Source: Bacillaceae bacterium Marseille-Q3522 (lineage in GTDB: Bacteria > Bacillota > Bacilli > Bacillales > Cytobacillaceae). From it: a DNA stretch of 38,622 nt. The notes under the pieces are model-generated. The model was given only the letters and a program-made list of their open reading frames with translations. It had not been told where the DNA came from and did not search any database. Positions 8,247-15,926 of this stretch are shown one piece after another. Position 1 is the first letter of the stretch, and the number at the start of each line of letters is the position of its first letter. The DNA lies in contig JAGKQJ010000020.1 of assembly GCA_017898095.1 (NCBI GenBank), positions 1-38,622 on the forward strand, written 5' to 3'. A program made the translations under genes and the position numbers.

Positions 8247-8380
8247 TTTGAGCGAACGAAAGCTTTTCATAGAGGTTGTTCAAAGTCAGCAAATGATATT
8301 GCAGCAGATTTCTTCGCTGATTTTTACACACTTCCTTATTACGAATGAAAAAGCTTATGCCATATAGTAGGTGAACAACT

Positions 8381-9154
8381 TTGGAACATTTTTTTGGACA
8401 AGACTGGGAGATATTCCCCGCTGGCGGAGCAACGGGACAGGCATTTTTTGCAGAGCATGAAGGACAGCGCCTTTTTTTAAAAAGGAATTCTTCTCCATTT
8501 TTGGCTGTTTTGTCTGCTGAAGGAATCGTCCCTAAGCTTGTATGGACGAAGCGAATGGATAACGGAGATGTAATTACCGCACAGCAATGTTTAGAGGGAA
8601 GAGAACTGACACCTGTAGACATGAGTAATAAAAGAGTTGCAAGATTACTGAAAAAAATCCATCGGTCAAAGCCTTTACTTGACATGCTGAAGAGATTAGA
8701 CAAAAGAATATTAGAACCGGCAACACTTTTAGACTCTCTATTAGAAAAGACGGATTTTGATTCCTCCAGGAGCATTGTTAAGGAAGCTCTGCAGTTTCTC
8801 AAGGATCATTTGCCTACTATTCAAAGCGGAGAAAGGGCTGTATGCCATTGCGATATCAATCATAATAACTGGCTGCTCTCTAAGGACAACCAGCTGTATT
8901 TAATTGACTGGGACAGCGCAATGATAGCAGATCCCGCAATTGATTTAGGAATGCTGCTCTATTCTTATATCCCGAAACATGAATGGAAATCGTGGCTGGA
9001 ACGATATGAGATAGGTTTAACGGAACAACTGTTACTTAGAATGAAATGGTACGCAGTGGCACAAACACTCCATTCCATTTATGGACATAAAAAAGAGCAG
9101 CAGTTATTGGAAATGGAGAAATCATACCAGTTTCTTGAAGAAACACTTTTATGA
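8381..9154 (+). CDS. ytmP: YtmP, aminoglycoside/choline-kinase-fold phosphotransferase
   Basis: A 257-residue protein of the APH/choline kinase family. The catalytic loop is VCHCDINHNNWLLS (catalytic D158, N163) and the metal-binding motif is LIDWDSAMIADPAIDLG (D176). The N-lobe has a short glycine loop, GGATGQAFF, and a probable lysine K34 in FLKRNSS. B. subtilis YtmP is very similar over its full length; its substrate is not known to me. The TTG start is supported by the family N-terminus (MEH) and by TAGGTGA upstream. The 3' end overlaps the convergent ytzH by 6 bp, so the two stop codons are adjacent. An antibiotic-resistance role should not be assumed from the fold. Confidence 0.85.
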   Translation: MEHFFGQDWEIFPAGGATGQAFFAEHEGQRLFLKRNSSPFLAVLSAEGIVPKLVWTKRMDNGDVITAQQCLEGRELTPVDMSNKRVARLLKKIHRSKPLLDMLKRLDKRILEPATLLDSLLEKTDFDSSRSIVKEALQFLKDHLPTIQSGERAVCHCDINHNNWLLSKDNQLYLIDWDSAMIADPAIDLGMLLYSYIPKHEWKSWLERYEIGLTEQLLLRMKWYAVAQTLHSIYGHKKEQQLLEMEKSYQFLEETLL

Positions 9155-9430
9155 AATAGCTGAATCCATTTGTGCGACCCATTGTGACAACTGATTTTGA
9201 TTTGTCTCAATATACTCCGTTATGTTTTGCGTATTAACGCCGTTTTGACAATATTCGTATATATCCACTAATAGATTTTTTGTAACCGTGTCTACATTAT
9301 CATTAACCAGCAATGATTTAATAAGTCTTGCCAATTGTTCACATTCTGCAACAGAACCTGTACAATCAATGTGCTGATTGTTTAAAATATCTCTTAATAG
9401 GGTGAGTTGATCGTAATGGTTTAACGGCAT
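9149..9430 (-). CDS. ytzH: YtzH-like small protein
   Basis: A 93-residue, largely helical, acidic protein matching the YtzH-like family in length and position (between ytmP and trmB in B. subtilis as well). Function is unknown. It has no membrane segment or signal peptide. The ATG (MPLNHYDQLTLL) has AAGGAAGG about 13 nt upstream, a slightly long spacing. It is on the opposite strand to both neighbours: convergent with ytmP, whose stop it overlaps by 6 bp, and divergent from trmB with about 114 bp between starts. Confidence 0.75.
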   Translation of the reverse strand: MPLNHYDQLTLLRDILNNQHIDCTGSVAECEQLARLIKSLLVNDNVDTVTKNLLVDIYEYCQNGVNTQNITEYIETNQNQLSQWVAQMDSAIS

Positions 9431-9544
9431 GTGTTTTTTTGACCCTTCCTTCCTTTGGTGATAGGTATAGGGTTTGATTTTAGTGTATTATTTATACATA
9501 GAAAGATTATACACAGAGCTTCATCAAAGCAAGGAGTCGTTTAC

Positions 9545-10192
9545 ATGAGAGTACGGAATAAGCCTTGGGCAAAAGAAAAATTAGCACAATATCCCCAGTA
9601 TGTTATTGCATCCCCTGAAAAACATAAAGGAAACTGGCAGAATGTATTTGCCGAAAAACAGCCGCTGCATATTGAAATTGGAACTGGAAAAGGCCGGTTT
9701 ATCACGGAAATAGCGAAGGCAAATCCAGTGGTCAATTTTATCGGCATTGAACTGTCAACCAGTGTCATTGTATCAGCCTTGGAACGGCTGATTAACTCAC
9801 CACTTCCTAATGTAAAGCTTATGAATGTGCATGCTGATACGTTAGATCAGTTTTTTGCCCCTGGAGAAGTGGAGCGGATCTATTTAAATTTCAGTGATCC
9901 ATGGCCAAAAGCGAGACATGAAAAAAGAAGATTAACCTATGAAAGTTATTTACGAAGTTATGAACAAATACTCGTTCCGGATGGGGAAATCCATTTTAAA
10001 ACGGATAATCAACAGCTGTTTGAATATTCATTAAAAAGTTTTTCTGCGTATGGTCTTTTACTTACCAATATAAGCCTTGATCTTCATAAAAGCGGATTTA
10101 TAGGGAATATAAGGACAGAGTACGAGGAGAAGTTTTCAGCAAAAGGCGAGCGGATCTACCGCTGTGAAGTCCAGTTTACAAAGCGGACATGA
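9545..10192 (+). CDS. trmB: tRNA (guanine-N7-)-methyltransferase TrmB
   Basis: A 215-residue SAM-dependent enzyme that forms m7G46 in the tRNA variable loop (B. subtilis YtmQ). Motif I is [10 protein letters not shown] (about residues 43-52), followed by IGIELS. The family signature [16 protein letters not shown] carries the catalytic aspartate, and [11 protein letters not shown] is the conserved C-terminal tRNA/SAM motif. I place the start at the [12 protein letters not shown], because it begins the family's N-terminus and AAGGAG sits 8 nt upstream at 9531-9536; a longer in-frame extension from 9455 has no such support. The stop codon lies in the loop of a perfect inverted repeat. Confidence 0.95.
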   Translation: MRVRNKPWAKEKLAQYPQYVIASPEKHKGNWQNVFAEKQPLHIEIGTGKGRFITEIAKANPVVNFIGIELSTSVIVSALERLINSPLPNVKLMNVHADTLDQFFAPGEVERIYLNFSDPWPKARHEKRRLTYESYLRSYEQILVPDGEIHFKTDNQQLFEYSLKSFSAYGLLLTNISLDLHKSGFIGNIRTEYEEKFSAKGERIYRCEVQFTKRT

Positions 10193-10212
10193 ATTTTTCC
10201 GTGTCCGCTTTG
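10179..10212. terminator. Stem-loop spanning the trmB stop codon
   Basis: Perfect 11-bp stem CAAAGCGGACA / TGTCCGCTTTG with a 12-nt T-rich loop that contains the TGA of trmB. It sits between the convergent trmB and ytzB. No T-run follows on either strand, so it may act as an mRNA 3'-end structure as much as a terminator. Confidence 0.6.
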
Positions 10213-10250
10213 TATTGGCTTCGGGTTTCTTTCATGTTTTAGCAGACCCG

Positions 10251-10565
10251 TTATGAAAGCTTATACGCATCAAGAATGGCACCGGTTCTTGCATCCCCGA
10301 TAAATTCGAAATGTTCTGTTGCACCGTCTATGTACCGTGAAATACCGCCTTTGTAGACTTCATAATGAAGCGTTCCTTTCATATACGGCTCTTTTTGCAT
10401 ATTTATCCATGAGCCGCTGATTGGCCCTTGTTTTTTAAACAAATTCTTTGCATTGTTTAACACTTTGTCTGCAGAAAATTCTTTTTTCTCTTCCAATATT
10501 GTCTTCACTACATATCCGCCTGTAAAACCAATAGTCAGACCAGTAAAAAATGACTTCCAATTCAT
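10251..10565 (-). CDS. ytzB: YtzB-like small PepSY/YpeB-type protein
   Basis: A 104-residue protein with an N-terminal hydrophobic segment (FFTGLTIGFTGGYVVKTIL, about residues 6-24) that is either an uncleaved anchor or a signal peptide. The rest contains SGSWINMQKEPY, YEVYKGGISR and the terminal FEFIGDARTGAILDAYKL, a pattern like PepSY/YpeB domains, where a short beta hairpin ends in a D-x-x-T-G turn. B. subtilis YtzB has this length and place. PepSY domains often inhibit or bind proteases, but no partner is shown here. The ATG has GGAGGGAAAA immediately upstream. It is divergent from ytoP. I recall ytnP next to it in B. subtilis; that is absent here. Confidence 0.75.
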   Translation of the reverse strand: MNWKSFFTGLTIGFTGGYVVKTILEEKKEFSADKVLNNAKNLFKKQGPISGSWINMQKEPYMKGTLHYEVYKGGISRYIDGATEHFEFIGDARTGAILDAYKLS

Positions 10566-10718
10566 TATTTTCCCTCCACATTAGGATTTTGCATGACTTT
10601 ATTTACGAAAACGATAATTTTCTGTACAATAATACTATACCAAATATCAACATTTTTCTGTATAAGAGGTTGTTCAATTCTATTTGAACACGCAATATAA
10701 ACAGGAGGCACAGACAGT

Positions 10719-11786
10719 ATGAAGGAAGAAACGTTACAGCTTTTTAAAACATTAACGGAGCTCCCCGGTGCTCCGGGAAATGAACATTTCGTACGCCAAT
10801 TCATGCGGGAACAGCTTAGTAAATATGCGGATGAAATCGTACAAGACCGCTTAGGGAGTATTTTTGGTGTAAAAAAAGGCAGCGGACCGACAGTAATGGT
10901 TGCAGGCCATATGGATGAAGTCGGCTTTATGGTTACAAGCATTACCGATAACGGGATGCTCCGCTTTCAAACTTTAGGCGGCTGGTGGAGCCAGGTATTA
11001 TTAGCGCAACGTGTGCAAGTGATAACCGAACATGGCCCCGTGATCGGTGTCATCAGTTCCATTCCTCCGCATCTGCTTGATGAGGTACAGCGGAAAAAGC
11101 CGATGGAGATAAAAAATATGATGATCGATATCGGAGCGGATGGCCGCGATGACGCAGTGAAAATCGGCATTAAACCGGGTCAGCAAATCGTACCGGTTTG
11201 TCCGTTCACTCCGCTGGCAAATGAAAAGAAAATTTTGGCAAAGGCTTGGGATAACCGTTATGGCTGCGGTCTGGCAATTGAATTATTGGCAGAGCTTAAA
11301 GAAGAGACGCTGCCAAATGTACTTTATTCAGGGGCAAATGTTCAGGAAGAAGTTGGCTTGCGAGGGGCACAAACAGCGGCAACAATGATAAAACCGGATA
11401 TTTTTTATGCATTAGATGCAAGTCCGGCAAATGATATGTCCGGTGATAAAAACCAATTTGGCCATTTAGGAAAAGGTGTATTATTAAGAATCTTAGACCG
11501 CACGATGGTGACGCATCGGGGGATGAGAGAATTTGTACTTGATACAGCCGAATCGAATCAGATTCCTTATCAGTATTTTGTTTCCCCGGGAGGAACGGAT
11601 GCCGGCCGGGTTCATTTGACGAATGAAGGCGTACCAAGCGCAGTGATAGGCATATGCTCCCGTTATATACATACACCTGCATCTATCGTTCATGTGGACG
11701 ATTATGCGGCGGCGAAGGAATTATTAGTGAAGCTTGTGAAAGCAACTGATCAGACGACTGTAGAAACAATTAGAAATAACGCTTGA
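10719..11786 (+). CDS. ytoP: YtoP, M42-family glutamyl/deblocking aminopeptidase
   Basis: A 355-residue cytosolic metalloaminopeptidase of family M42 (PepA/FrvX type). All five metal ligands and the catalytic acid pair can be found: H64 and D66 in [10 protein letters not shown], bridging D178 in [12 protein letters not shown]210/E211 in [12 protein letters not shown]233 in YALDASPA and H318 in SRYIHTP. The GGTDAG turn at about 291-296 is also typical. It likely trims N-terminal residues from peptides; the exact specificity (glutamyl or broad) is not visible. The ATG follows AACAGGAGG. It is monocistronic, ending just before the composite repeat and a bidirectional terminator. Confidence 0.92.
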   Translation: MKEETLQLFKTLTELPGAPGNEHFVRQFMREQLSKYADEIVQDRLGSIFGVKKGSGPTVMVAGHMDEVGFMVTSITDNGMLRFQTLGGWWSQVLLAQRVQVITEHGPVIGVISSIPPHLLDEVQRKKPMEIKNMMIDIGADGRDDAVKIGIKPGQQIVPVCPFTPLANEKKILAKAWDNRYGCGLAIELLAELKEETLPNVLYSGANVQEEVGLRGAQTAATMIKPDIFYALDASPANDMSGDKNQFGHLGKGVLLRILDRTMVTHRGMREFVLDTAESNQIPYQYFVSPGGTDAGRVHLTNEGVPSAVIGICSRYIHTPASIVHVDDYAAAKELLVKLVKATDQTTVETIRNNA

Positions 11787-11798
11787 GGTTATAAACTT

Positions 11799-11954
11799 CC
11801 TTCAGTGGGGGCTTTTTCGACGTACAGGACGTACTAGTGCCGACGTTGCAACAGGACGCCTGCGCCTTTAGTCGGAAGACGTACAGGACGTACTAGTGCC
11901 GACGAAGACATGAGGCAGTTGCGCTTTTAGTCGGCTTTCATCCCCCACTGAAGG
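11799..11954. repeat. Composite palindromic repeat with two tandem 59-bp units
   Basis: The outer arms CCTTCAGTGGGGG (11799-11811) and CCCCCACTGAAGG (11942-11954) form a perfect 13-bp inverted repeat. Inside are two tandem units with period 59 bp; 27 bases are identical at 11819-11845 and 11878-11904. Each unit has its own inner stem (CCGAC with GTCGG) and the internal direct repeat ACGTAC-AGG-ACGTAC. No reading frame is apparent. It is intergenic, directly after ytoP. The outer arm recurs at 18.8 kb in the same window. Confidence 0.85.
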
Positions 11955-12031
11955 TTAGCCACGCGGAGCCTGACTGATTTTTCTAAGAGCTGAAGCCCTA
12001 AGAAAAACCTTGTTTCACTAATCGGGCCTTT

Positions 12032-12102
12032 AGGGGCAGTTTATCCCCCGCCTAACATGATTGGCTTTCCCTACATTTTTGAGGCGGGGGTATTACTCCC
12101 CT
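12032..12102. repeat. Intergenic palindrome carrying the AATCTGCGATAAA word
   Basis: CCCCCGCCT (12045-12053) pairs with AGGCGGGGG (12082-12090), and the stem extends imperfectly outward to AGGGG (12032-12036) with CCCCT (12098-12102). The right arm runs on into TTAATCTGCGATAAAA, a word found again at 15.9, 18.8, 20.3 and 22.0 kb. Between this and the composite repeat there is another imperfect stem, TTTTTCTAAG with CTAAGAAAAA (about 11978-12006). The whole spacer of about 425 bases between ytoP and the chemoreceptor is made of such structures. Confidence 0.75.
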
Positions 12103-12113
12103 TAATCTGCGAT

Positions 12114-12163
12114 AAAAGGCGGGGCCACTCTTCAAACACGATTGAATGGGGGCCCCGCCTTTT
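12114..12163. terminator. Strong bidirectional terminator between ytoP and the chemoreceptor gene
   Basis: AAAAGGCGGGGCC (12114-12126) pairs with GGCCCCGCCTTTT (12151-12163). A short internal stem TTCAA / TTGAA is also present. T-runs follow on the plus strand (TTTTTT) and, as TTTT, on the minus strand. It can end transcription of the repeat region from the left and of the chemoreceptor gene from the right. Confidence 0.85.
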
Positions 12164-12211
12164 TTCGTAAAATCTTTCTATTTCATAAGAGTCAATACTC
12201 GAATTAAAGGA

Positions 12212-14332
12212 TTACTTTTTCTTCTTTCGCAGCGGGCGCTTCTTTACAAGCTGTTTCCCCTTAGCAAATAGATGTTGTATGGAAGTAATCGCTTTTTCTA
12301 CAGCTATGCTTTTTTTCGTCACTTTATGCTGTTTTTTTTCGATTTTCTTTGATTTCCCAATTATATGAAACTGACTCACTTCACCGTGAAGCTCGGAAGA
12401 AATAATGCTGAGTTCGTTCGCTGCTTCTGTTACTTTCGAGATTGCATCAAGCTGGGATTCACTCGAAGCAGCTACTTCTTCAGAAACTGCGGCAGAATTT
12501 TGTGATACCGTATTAATTTCTTCCATTCGTTCTGATAAATGTTGATTTGATTTGTGAACAAGCTGAATCGATTGTTCAATTGAGTGAACTTTATGATTAA
12601 TGCCCGCAACATGAGCGACAATTTTATCAAAAGCAGCCTTCGTACTTGCAACCGAGCTCCCTTGCAGAACTTTATATTCACTAAATTTATTCGCATCATT
12701 CACTAATTTTTGCATTTGCCCGTTCATCGATGTAATAAGCTCTTGGATTTGCTTTGCTTCTGCTTTTGATCGTTCAGCAAGCTTTCTCACTTCATTTGCG
12801 ACAACTGCAAATCCTCTGCCGGCATCACCGGCTCTTGCCGCTTCTATCGCTGCGTTTAAAGCAAGTAAATTTGTGTTTTCGGCAATATCCTGAATTGTTT
12901 TGACAATCGAGAAAATATTTTCAGATTGCTTTGTTGCATCACTGATAGTACCTGTTAAATGATTGGCCAAAATTAAAAAATTATCCGATACCGCTTGCAG
13001 ATCCTGTACTGTTTGCAGTCCGCCCTGTCCTTCTTTTTCCGAGTTTGCCGCTTCCGTTAAAATTTCTTTACTTAAAATTTCTGTTTTTCCGATTGCTTTT
13101 TGCACCGATTGAAGCAATTCCTGGCTTTCCTCTAATTGAAGGGCCTGGTTGCTCGCCCCCTCTGCAACTTGTTTTATTGCAGTATCCACTTCATTAGCCT
13201 GTGCGGAAGTCTCTTCCGAAATAGCAGCTAAATGCTGCGACGATGCTTGTAATTGATCTGCAGAACTGCTTATATGTAAAAGAGATTTTTGTACCTTTTC
13301 CGCCATTTGGTTAAACGTGGTTGCTAAAGCCTCCATTTCGTCACCGGAATCTAAAACAACACGGTGGGAAAAGTCACCATTTCCGATTTTTACTGCACCA
13401 TCTTTTAAATTTTTAATCGAATTTGCGATGTTTTTTAATAAAAACCATCCAATAAGGCTAAGTGCAATAATAATTACAAAACTTATTAAATAAATGATAA
13501 CCGAAAATAAAAAGCTGTGACTGTTTAGTTCGGATTCCACATCTTTTTCAATATCCGTTATCGACGTTTGTACATTTGAAATCGTCGTATCAATTGTCCG
13601 CGCCATTTGATTAAAAGTGGAAATGGACATATCCGTTTGATTAAATGCATTACTTATCGATGACATGGCTCGTTGATATTCGTCCATTCTTTCAAAAATG
13701 TTGTTTCGCATATTATCTTCTATTTCTGTATCTGCTTCTAAATAATCCCTTAATTGCCCTTCTTCTGCACGGTATTGATCATAAAAAGTTCCGTTTTTTG
13801 TTAATAAAAATTGTTCTTCAAGAGATTTAATGGTTGCAAGCCGTTGATCAATAAACGGATCTTTTAAAAATATAGTCATCGATGATATTTTTCTTGAGGT
13901 ATTTTCGACAACCCCGCGTAATCCCTGTTCAGCAATATAGCCAATTTCTTGGTACGATTTTTCTAATTTACTGAACTCTGAATAATAGGAATCCGTTATA
14001 TCTTCCATTTTTGCGAATTGAGCTTGTAATTCTTTGTTGTCAATTTGTTCGTTAATAGTTGCAAATTCTTCTTTTACTAGTGTAATATTGTGCTCGAGTT
14101 TATCGGCGCTATCTTGATTAGGAGTCTGCAAATACTTTTGTTCATTCATCCTTGCTGAAGCCACATAATATTTTATTTCGTTACTGCTATTAATCGCTTC
14201 CAGCAATGCGGTTTTTTCTGCGTTCCCATTCTCTGTCATTGCATATAAGATGAAATTTAACGCTGTCAAGATTAAGAGACCTGCGACTGTCATGGATAAC
14301 ATAACAAAAAGTTTACTGCGAATCGTATGCAA
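12212..14332 (-). CDS. Methyl-accepting chemotaxis protein with long helical sensor domain
   Basis: A transmembrane chemoreceptor of about 706 residues. TM1 lies near residues 8-32, an extracellular helical sensor of about 240 residues follows, then TM2 (about 275-299), HAMP (about 300-352) and a cytoplasmic signalling domain with the hairpin tip [20 protein letters not shown]. Two sensor segments, [12 protein letters not shown] and [18 protein letters not shown], resemble the paired motifs of helical bimodular (HBM) domains; that is my inference. The C-terminus is very basic ([10 protein letters not shown]) with no methyltransferase-tethering pentapeptide. I prefer the TTG at 14330-14332 over the upstream GTG, because that GTG lies inside the GGAGGTGA ribosome binding site. 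The ligand is unknown. I do not recall this gene here in B. subtilis, so it looks like a local insertion. Confidence 0.9.
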   Translation of the reverse strand: MHTIRSKLFVMLSMTVAGLLILTALNFILYAMTENGNAEKTALLEAINSSNEIKYYVASARMNEQKYLQTPNQDSADKLEHNITLVKEEFATINEQIDNKELQAQFAKMEDITDSYYSEFSKLEKSYQEIGYIAEQGLRGVVENTSRKISSMTIFLKDPFIDQRLATIKSLEEQFLLTKNGTFYDQYRAEEGQLRDYLEADTEIEDNMRNNIFERMDEYQRAMSSISNAFNQTDMSISTFNQMARTIDTTISNVQTSITDIEKDVESELNSHSFLFSVIIYLISFVIIIALSLIGWFLLKNIANSIKNLKDGAVKIGNGDFSHRVVLDSGDEMEALATTFNQMAEKVQKSLLHISSSADQLQASSQHLAAISEETSAQANEVDTAIKQVAEGASNQALQLEESQELLQSVQKAIGKTEILSKEILTEAANSEKEGQGGLQTVQDLQAVSDNFLILANHLTGTISDATKQSENIFSIVKTIQDIAENTNLLALNAAIEAARAGDAGRGFAVVANEVRKLAERSKAEAKQIQELITSMNGQMQKLVNDANKFSEYKVLQGSSVASTKAAFDKIVAHVAGINHKVHSIEQSIQLVHKSNQHLSERMEEINTVSQNSAAVSEEVAASSESQLDAISKVTEAANELSIISSELHGEVSQFHIIGKSKKIEKKQHKVTKKSIAVEKAITSIQHLFAKGKQLVKKRPLRKKKK

Positions 14333-14341
14333 AAAAATCAC

Positions 14342-14669
14342 CTCCGCTTTTCACTGCTTTCATTTTTTCTATAATAAAATTACTAGTTTACCAACACAAT
14401 AGATGATAAAAAAGTAATAGAATTTTTATCGGCCGCAAGAAAATCTCACATAAGATGTGAATTTTTTGTGTTTTATTGGGGTTATGATGAGTTAATTTTC
14501 CTATTTTTCATATAATGAAATATATTTTAGCATAAGTTAAAGGAAGGAAAAACAGCAGTAATTAGGAGAAAAGTCCTAACTTCTCTGAAGTTGCGTTGCA
14601 TTTATATTGCTTAGACAGGGTAAGATTGTTATTATTCATTTTAAAGGAAGTTATCGAGGAGGATGGAAA
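14342..14669. other. Divergent spacer between chemoreceptor gene and ytpP
   Basis: About 330 A+T-rich bases containing both promoters. A small perfect stem TCACAT-AAG-ATGTGA (14446-14460) is followed on the plus strand by ATTTTTTG and looks like a short terminator with no gene before it, so it could be an attenuator or a sigma-factor-independent structure. Another imperfect stem, GGAGAA with TTCTC, lies near 14570-14586. I could not fix a promoter with confidence. Confidence 0.4.
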
Positions 14670-14984
14670 ATGAAAAAACTTGAATCAGTGGAACAATACG
14701 AAAAAATTAGAGATAACGGCAAACATATTTTTATGTTTTCAGCAAATTGGTGTCCCGATTGCCGCTTTATCGAACCGGCGCTTCCGGAAATTGAAAGTAA
14801 TCATCGTGATTATCAATTTGTTCACGTTGACCGCGATCAATTTATTGATCTTTGCAGCGAATTAAATATATTTGGAATTCCCAGCTTTGTAGCTTTTGAA
14901 AATGGGAAAGAACTCGGAAGATTAGTCAATAAGGACAGGAAAACAAAGGAAGAAGTGGAACAGTTTATAGAAGGTTTATCATAA
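14670..14984 (+). CDS. ytpP: YtpP, thioredoxin-like protein
   Basis: A 104-residue single-domain thioredoxin-fold protein. The active site is WCPDC (C28, C31) rather than the WCGPC of thioredoxin, and the cis-proline is P71 in GIPSF. B. subtilis YtpP matches well, including YEKIRD-like and [10 protein letters not shown] segments. It is likely a cytosolic thiol-disulphide reductase; partners are unknown. The start is the ATG at 14670, with GAGGAGG 8 nt upstream and the family N-terminus [10 protein letters not shown]; the 21-residue in-frame extension from a TTG at 14607 is unsupported. The stop codon overlaps the ytpQ start by one base, so the two genes are translationally coupled. Confidence 0.9.
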   Translation: MKKLESVEQYEKIRDNGKHIFMFSANWCPDCRFIEPALPEIESNHRDYQFVHVDRDQFIDLCSELNIFGIPSFVAFENGKELGRLVNKDRKTKEEVEQFIEGLS

Positions 14985-15784
14985 TGATGAACAGCAAAAA
15001 ATTAAAAGCATTATTAGAAGCAAGATTAGCCCGCTCAGATCGTTCCCTTATTTATGATGGCAAAAAAGAGCAGCTGCGAATTGAACAAAAGGCAACTGGG
15101 AAGGGAATTACTATATCTCTTCCCGGGGTTATCGCGAAGTGGAATGATGTAAAGGAAAAGGCGATTGACGAGGTTGTTTATTATGTGAACGAAGGATTGC
15201 AGGCAATGACGGAGGAGATCCGTATTATTGGTAACGAAAAATTAATATTTCCTGTTATCCGTTCAACCTCCTTTTCTCAGGTATCAAATGAAGGTTTTGC
15301 TTTTTTAATGGCAGAGCATACAGCAGAGACAAGGATTTATTATGCACTCGATTTAGGAAAAACCTATCGGTTAATAGATGAGCAATTTATGGAGAGAGAG
15401 CAGTTGAATCCGGAAACGGTAAAAGAGACTGCATTATTCAATGTCAGGTCGTTATCAACGAATTTGAAAAAAGATGAAGTTGCAGGAAATATCTTTTATT
15501 TTTTAAACGAAAATGACGGTTATGATGCAAGCCGGATATTAAATGAAGCTTTTTTAAAAAAAATGGCGAAACAAATTTCCGGAGAAATGGCTCTTGCGGT
15601 ACCCCATCAGGACGTATTAATCATTGCTGATATACGTAATGGCACTGGCTATGATGTTTTAGCACAAATGACAATGAGCTTTTTTGCAAGCGGCCGAGTT
15701 CCGATTACAGCACTTTCTTTTTTGTATAAGGATGGGGAATTAGACCCAATTTTTATTCTCGGAAAAAATCGTAGGCATAAATAA
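14984..15784 (+). CDS. ytpQ: YtpQ, DUF1444 family protein
   Basis: A 266-residue soluble protein of the DUF1444/UPF0354 family (B. subtilis YtpQ, about the same length). The function is not known. Recognisable features are an N-terminal amphipathic region, the conserved [11 protein letters not shown] segment (about 90-100) and [18 protein letters not shown] near the C-terminus. Two ATG codons in tandem overlap the ytpP stop (ATAATGATG), so the exact first residue is uncertain by one; GAAGG lies about 10 nt upstream. In B. subtilis the next gene is ytpR, a tRNA-binding-domain protein; here the gene is followed by a repeat fragment and then sftA. Confidence 0.82.
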   Translation: MMNSKKLKALLEARLARSDRSLIYDGKKEQLRIEQKATGKGITISLPGVIAKWNDVKEKAIDEVVYYVNEGLQAMTEEIRIIGNEKLIFPVIRSTSFSQVSNEGFAFLMAEHTAETRIYYALDLGKTYRLIDEQFMEREQLNPETVKETALFNVRSLSTNLKKDEVAGNIFYFLNENDGYDASRILNEAFLKKMAKQISGEMALAVPHQDVLIIADIRNGTGYDVLAQMTMSFFASGRVPITALSFLYKDGELDPIFILGKNRRHK

Positions 15785-15834
15785 CTACAAGATGTTTTTT
15801 ATGAATTTCTGAAAAAAATAAAATGGAAGCCCCT

Positions 15835-15892
15835 TCTCGCTTATCTTAGCTGATAAGGAATTACTTTATCTGCCCCTTAATCTGCGATAAAA
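15835..15892. repeat. Repeat fragment between ytpQ and sftA
   Basis: Contains TGCCCCTTAATCTGCGATAA (15871-15890), the same word as the right arm of the repeat at 12.1 kb, preceded by an inverted repeat CTTATC-TTAGCT-GATAAG (15839-15856). It occupies the place where I would expect ytpR. It appears to be a partial or degenerate copy of the intergenic repeat family. Confidence 0.65.
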
Positions 15893-15926
15893 TAAGAAGG
15901 AAGATAACGAGAAAGAGTGATTTGAG

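Noticed and set aside
8131-8802. Minus-strand frame of 223 codons overlapping ytmP
   Set aside because: It is the antisense of a well-supported gene (ytmP) and of the ytlR terminator; no family features are seen.
8381-9154. Antibiotic phosphotransferase
   Set aside because: The APH fold is shared by many metabolic kinases. The full-length match is to the conserved chromosomal protein YtmP, so no resistance function is claimed.
11799-11954. CRISPR-like array in the composite repeat
   Set aside because: There are only two units, 27 bp identical with 32-bp intervals that are themselves similar and part of inner stems. There are no cas genes.
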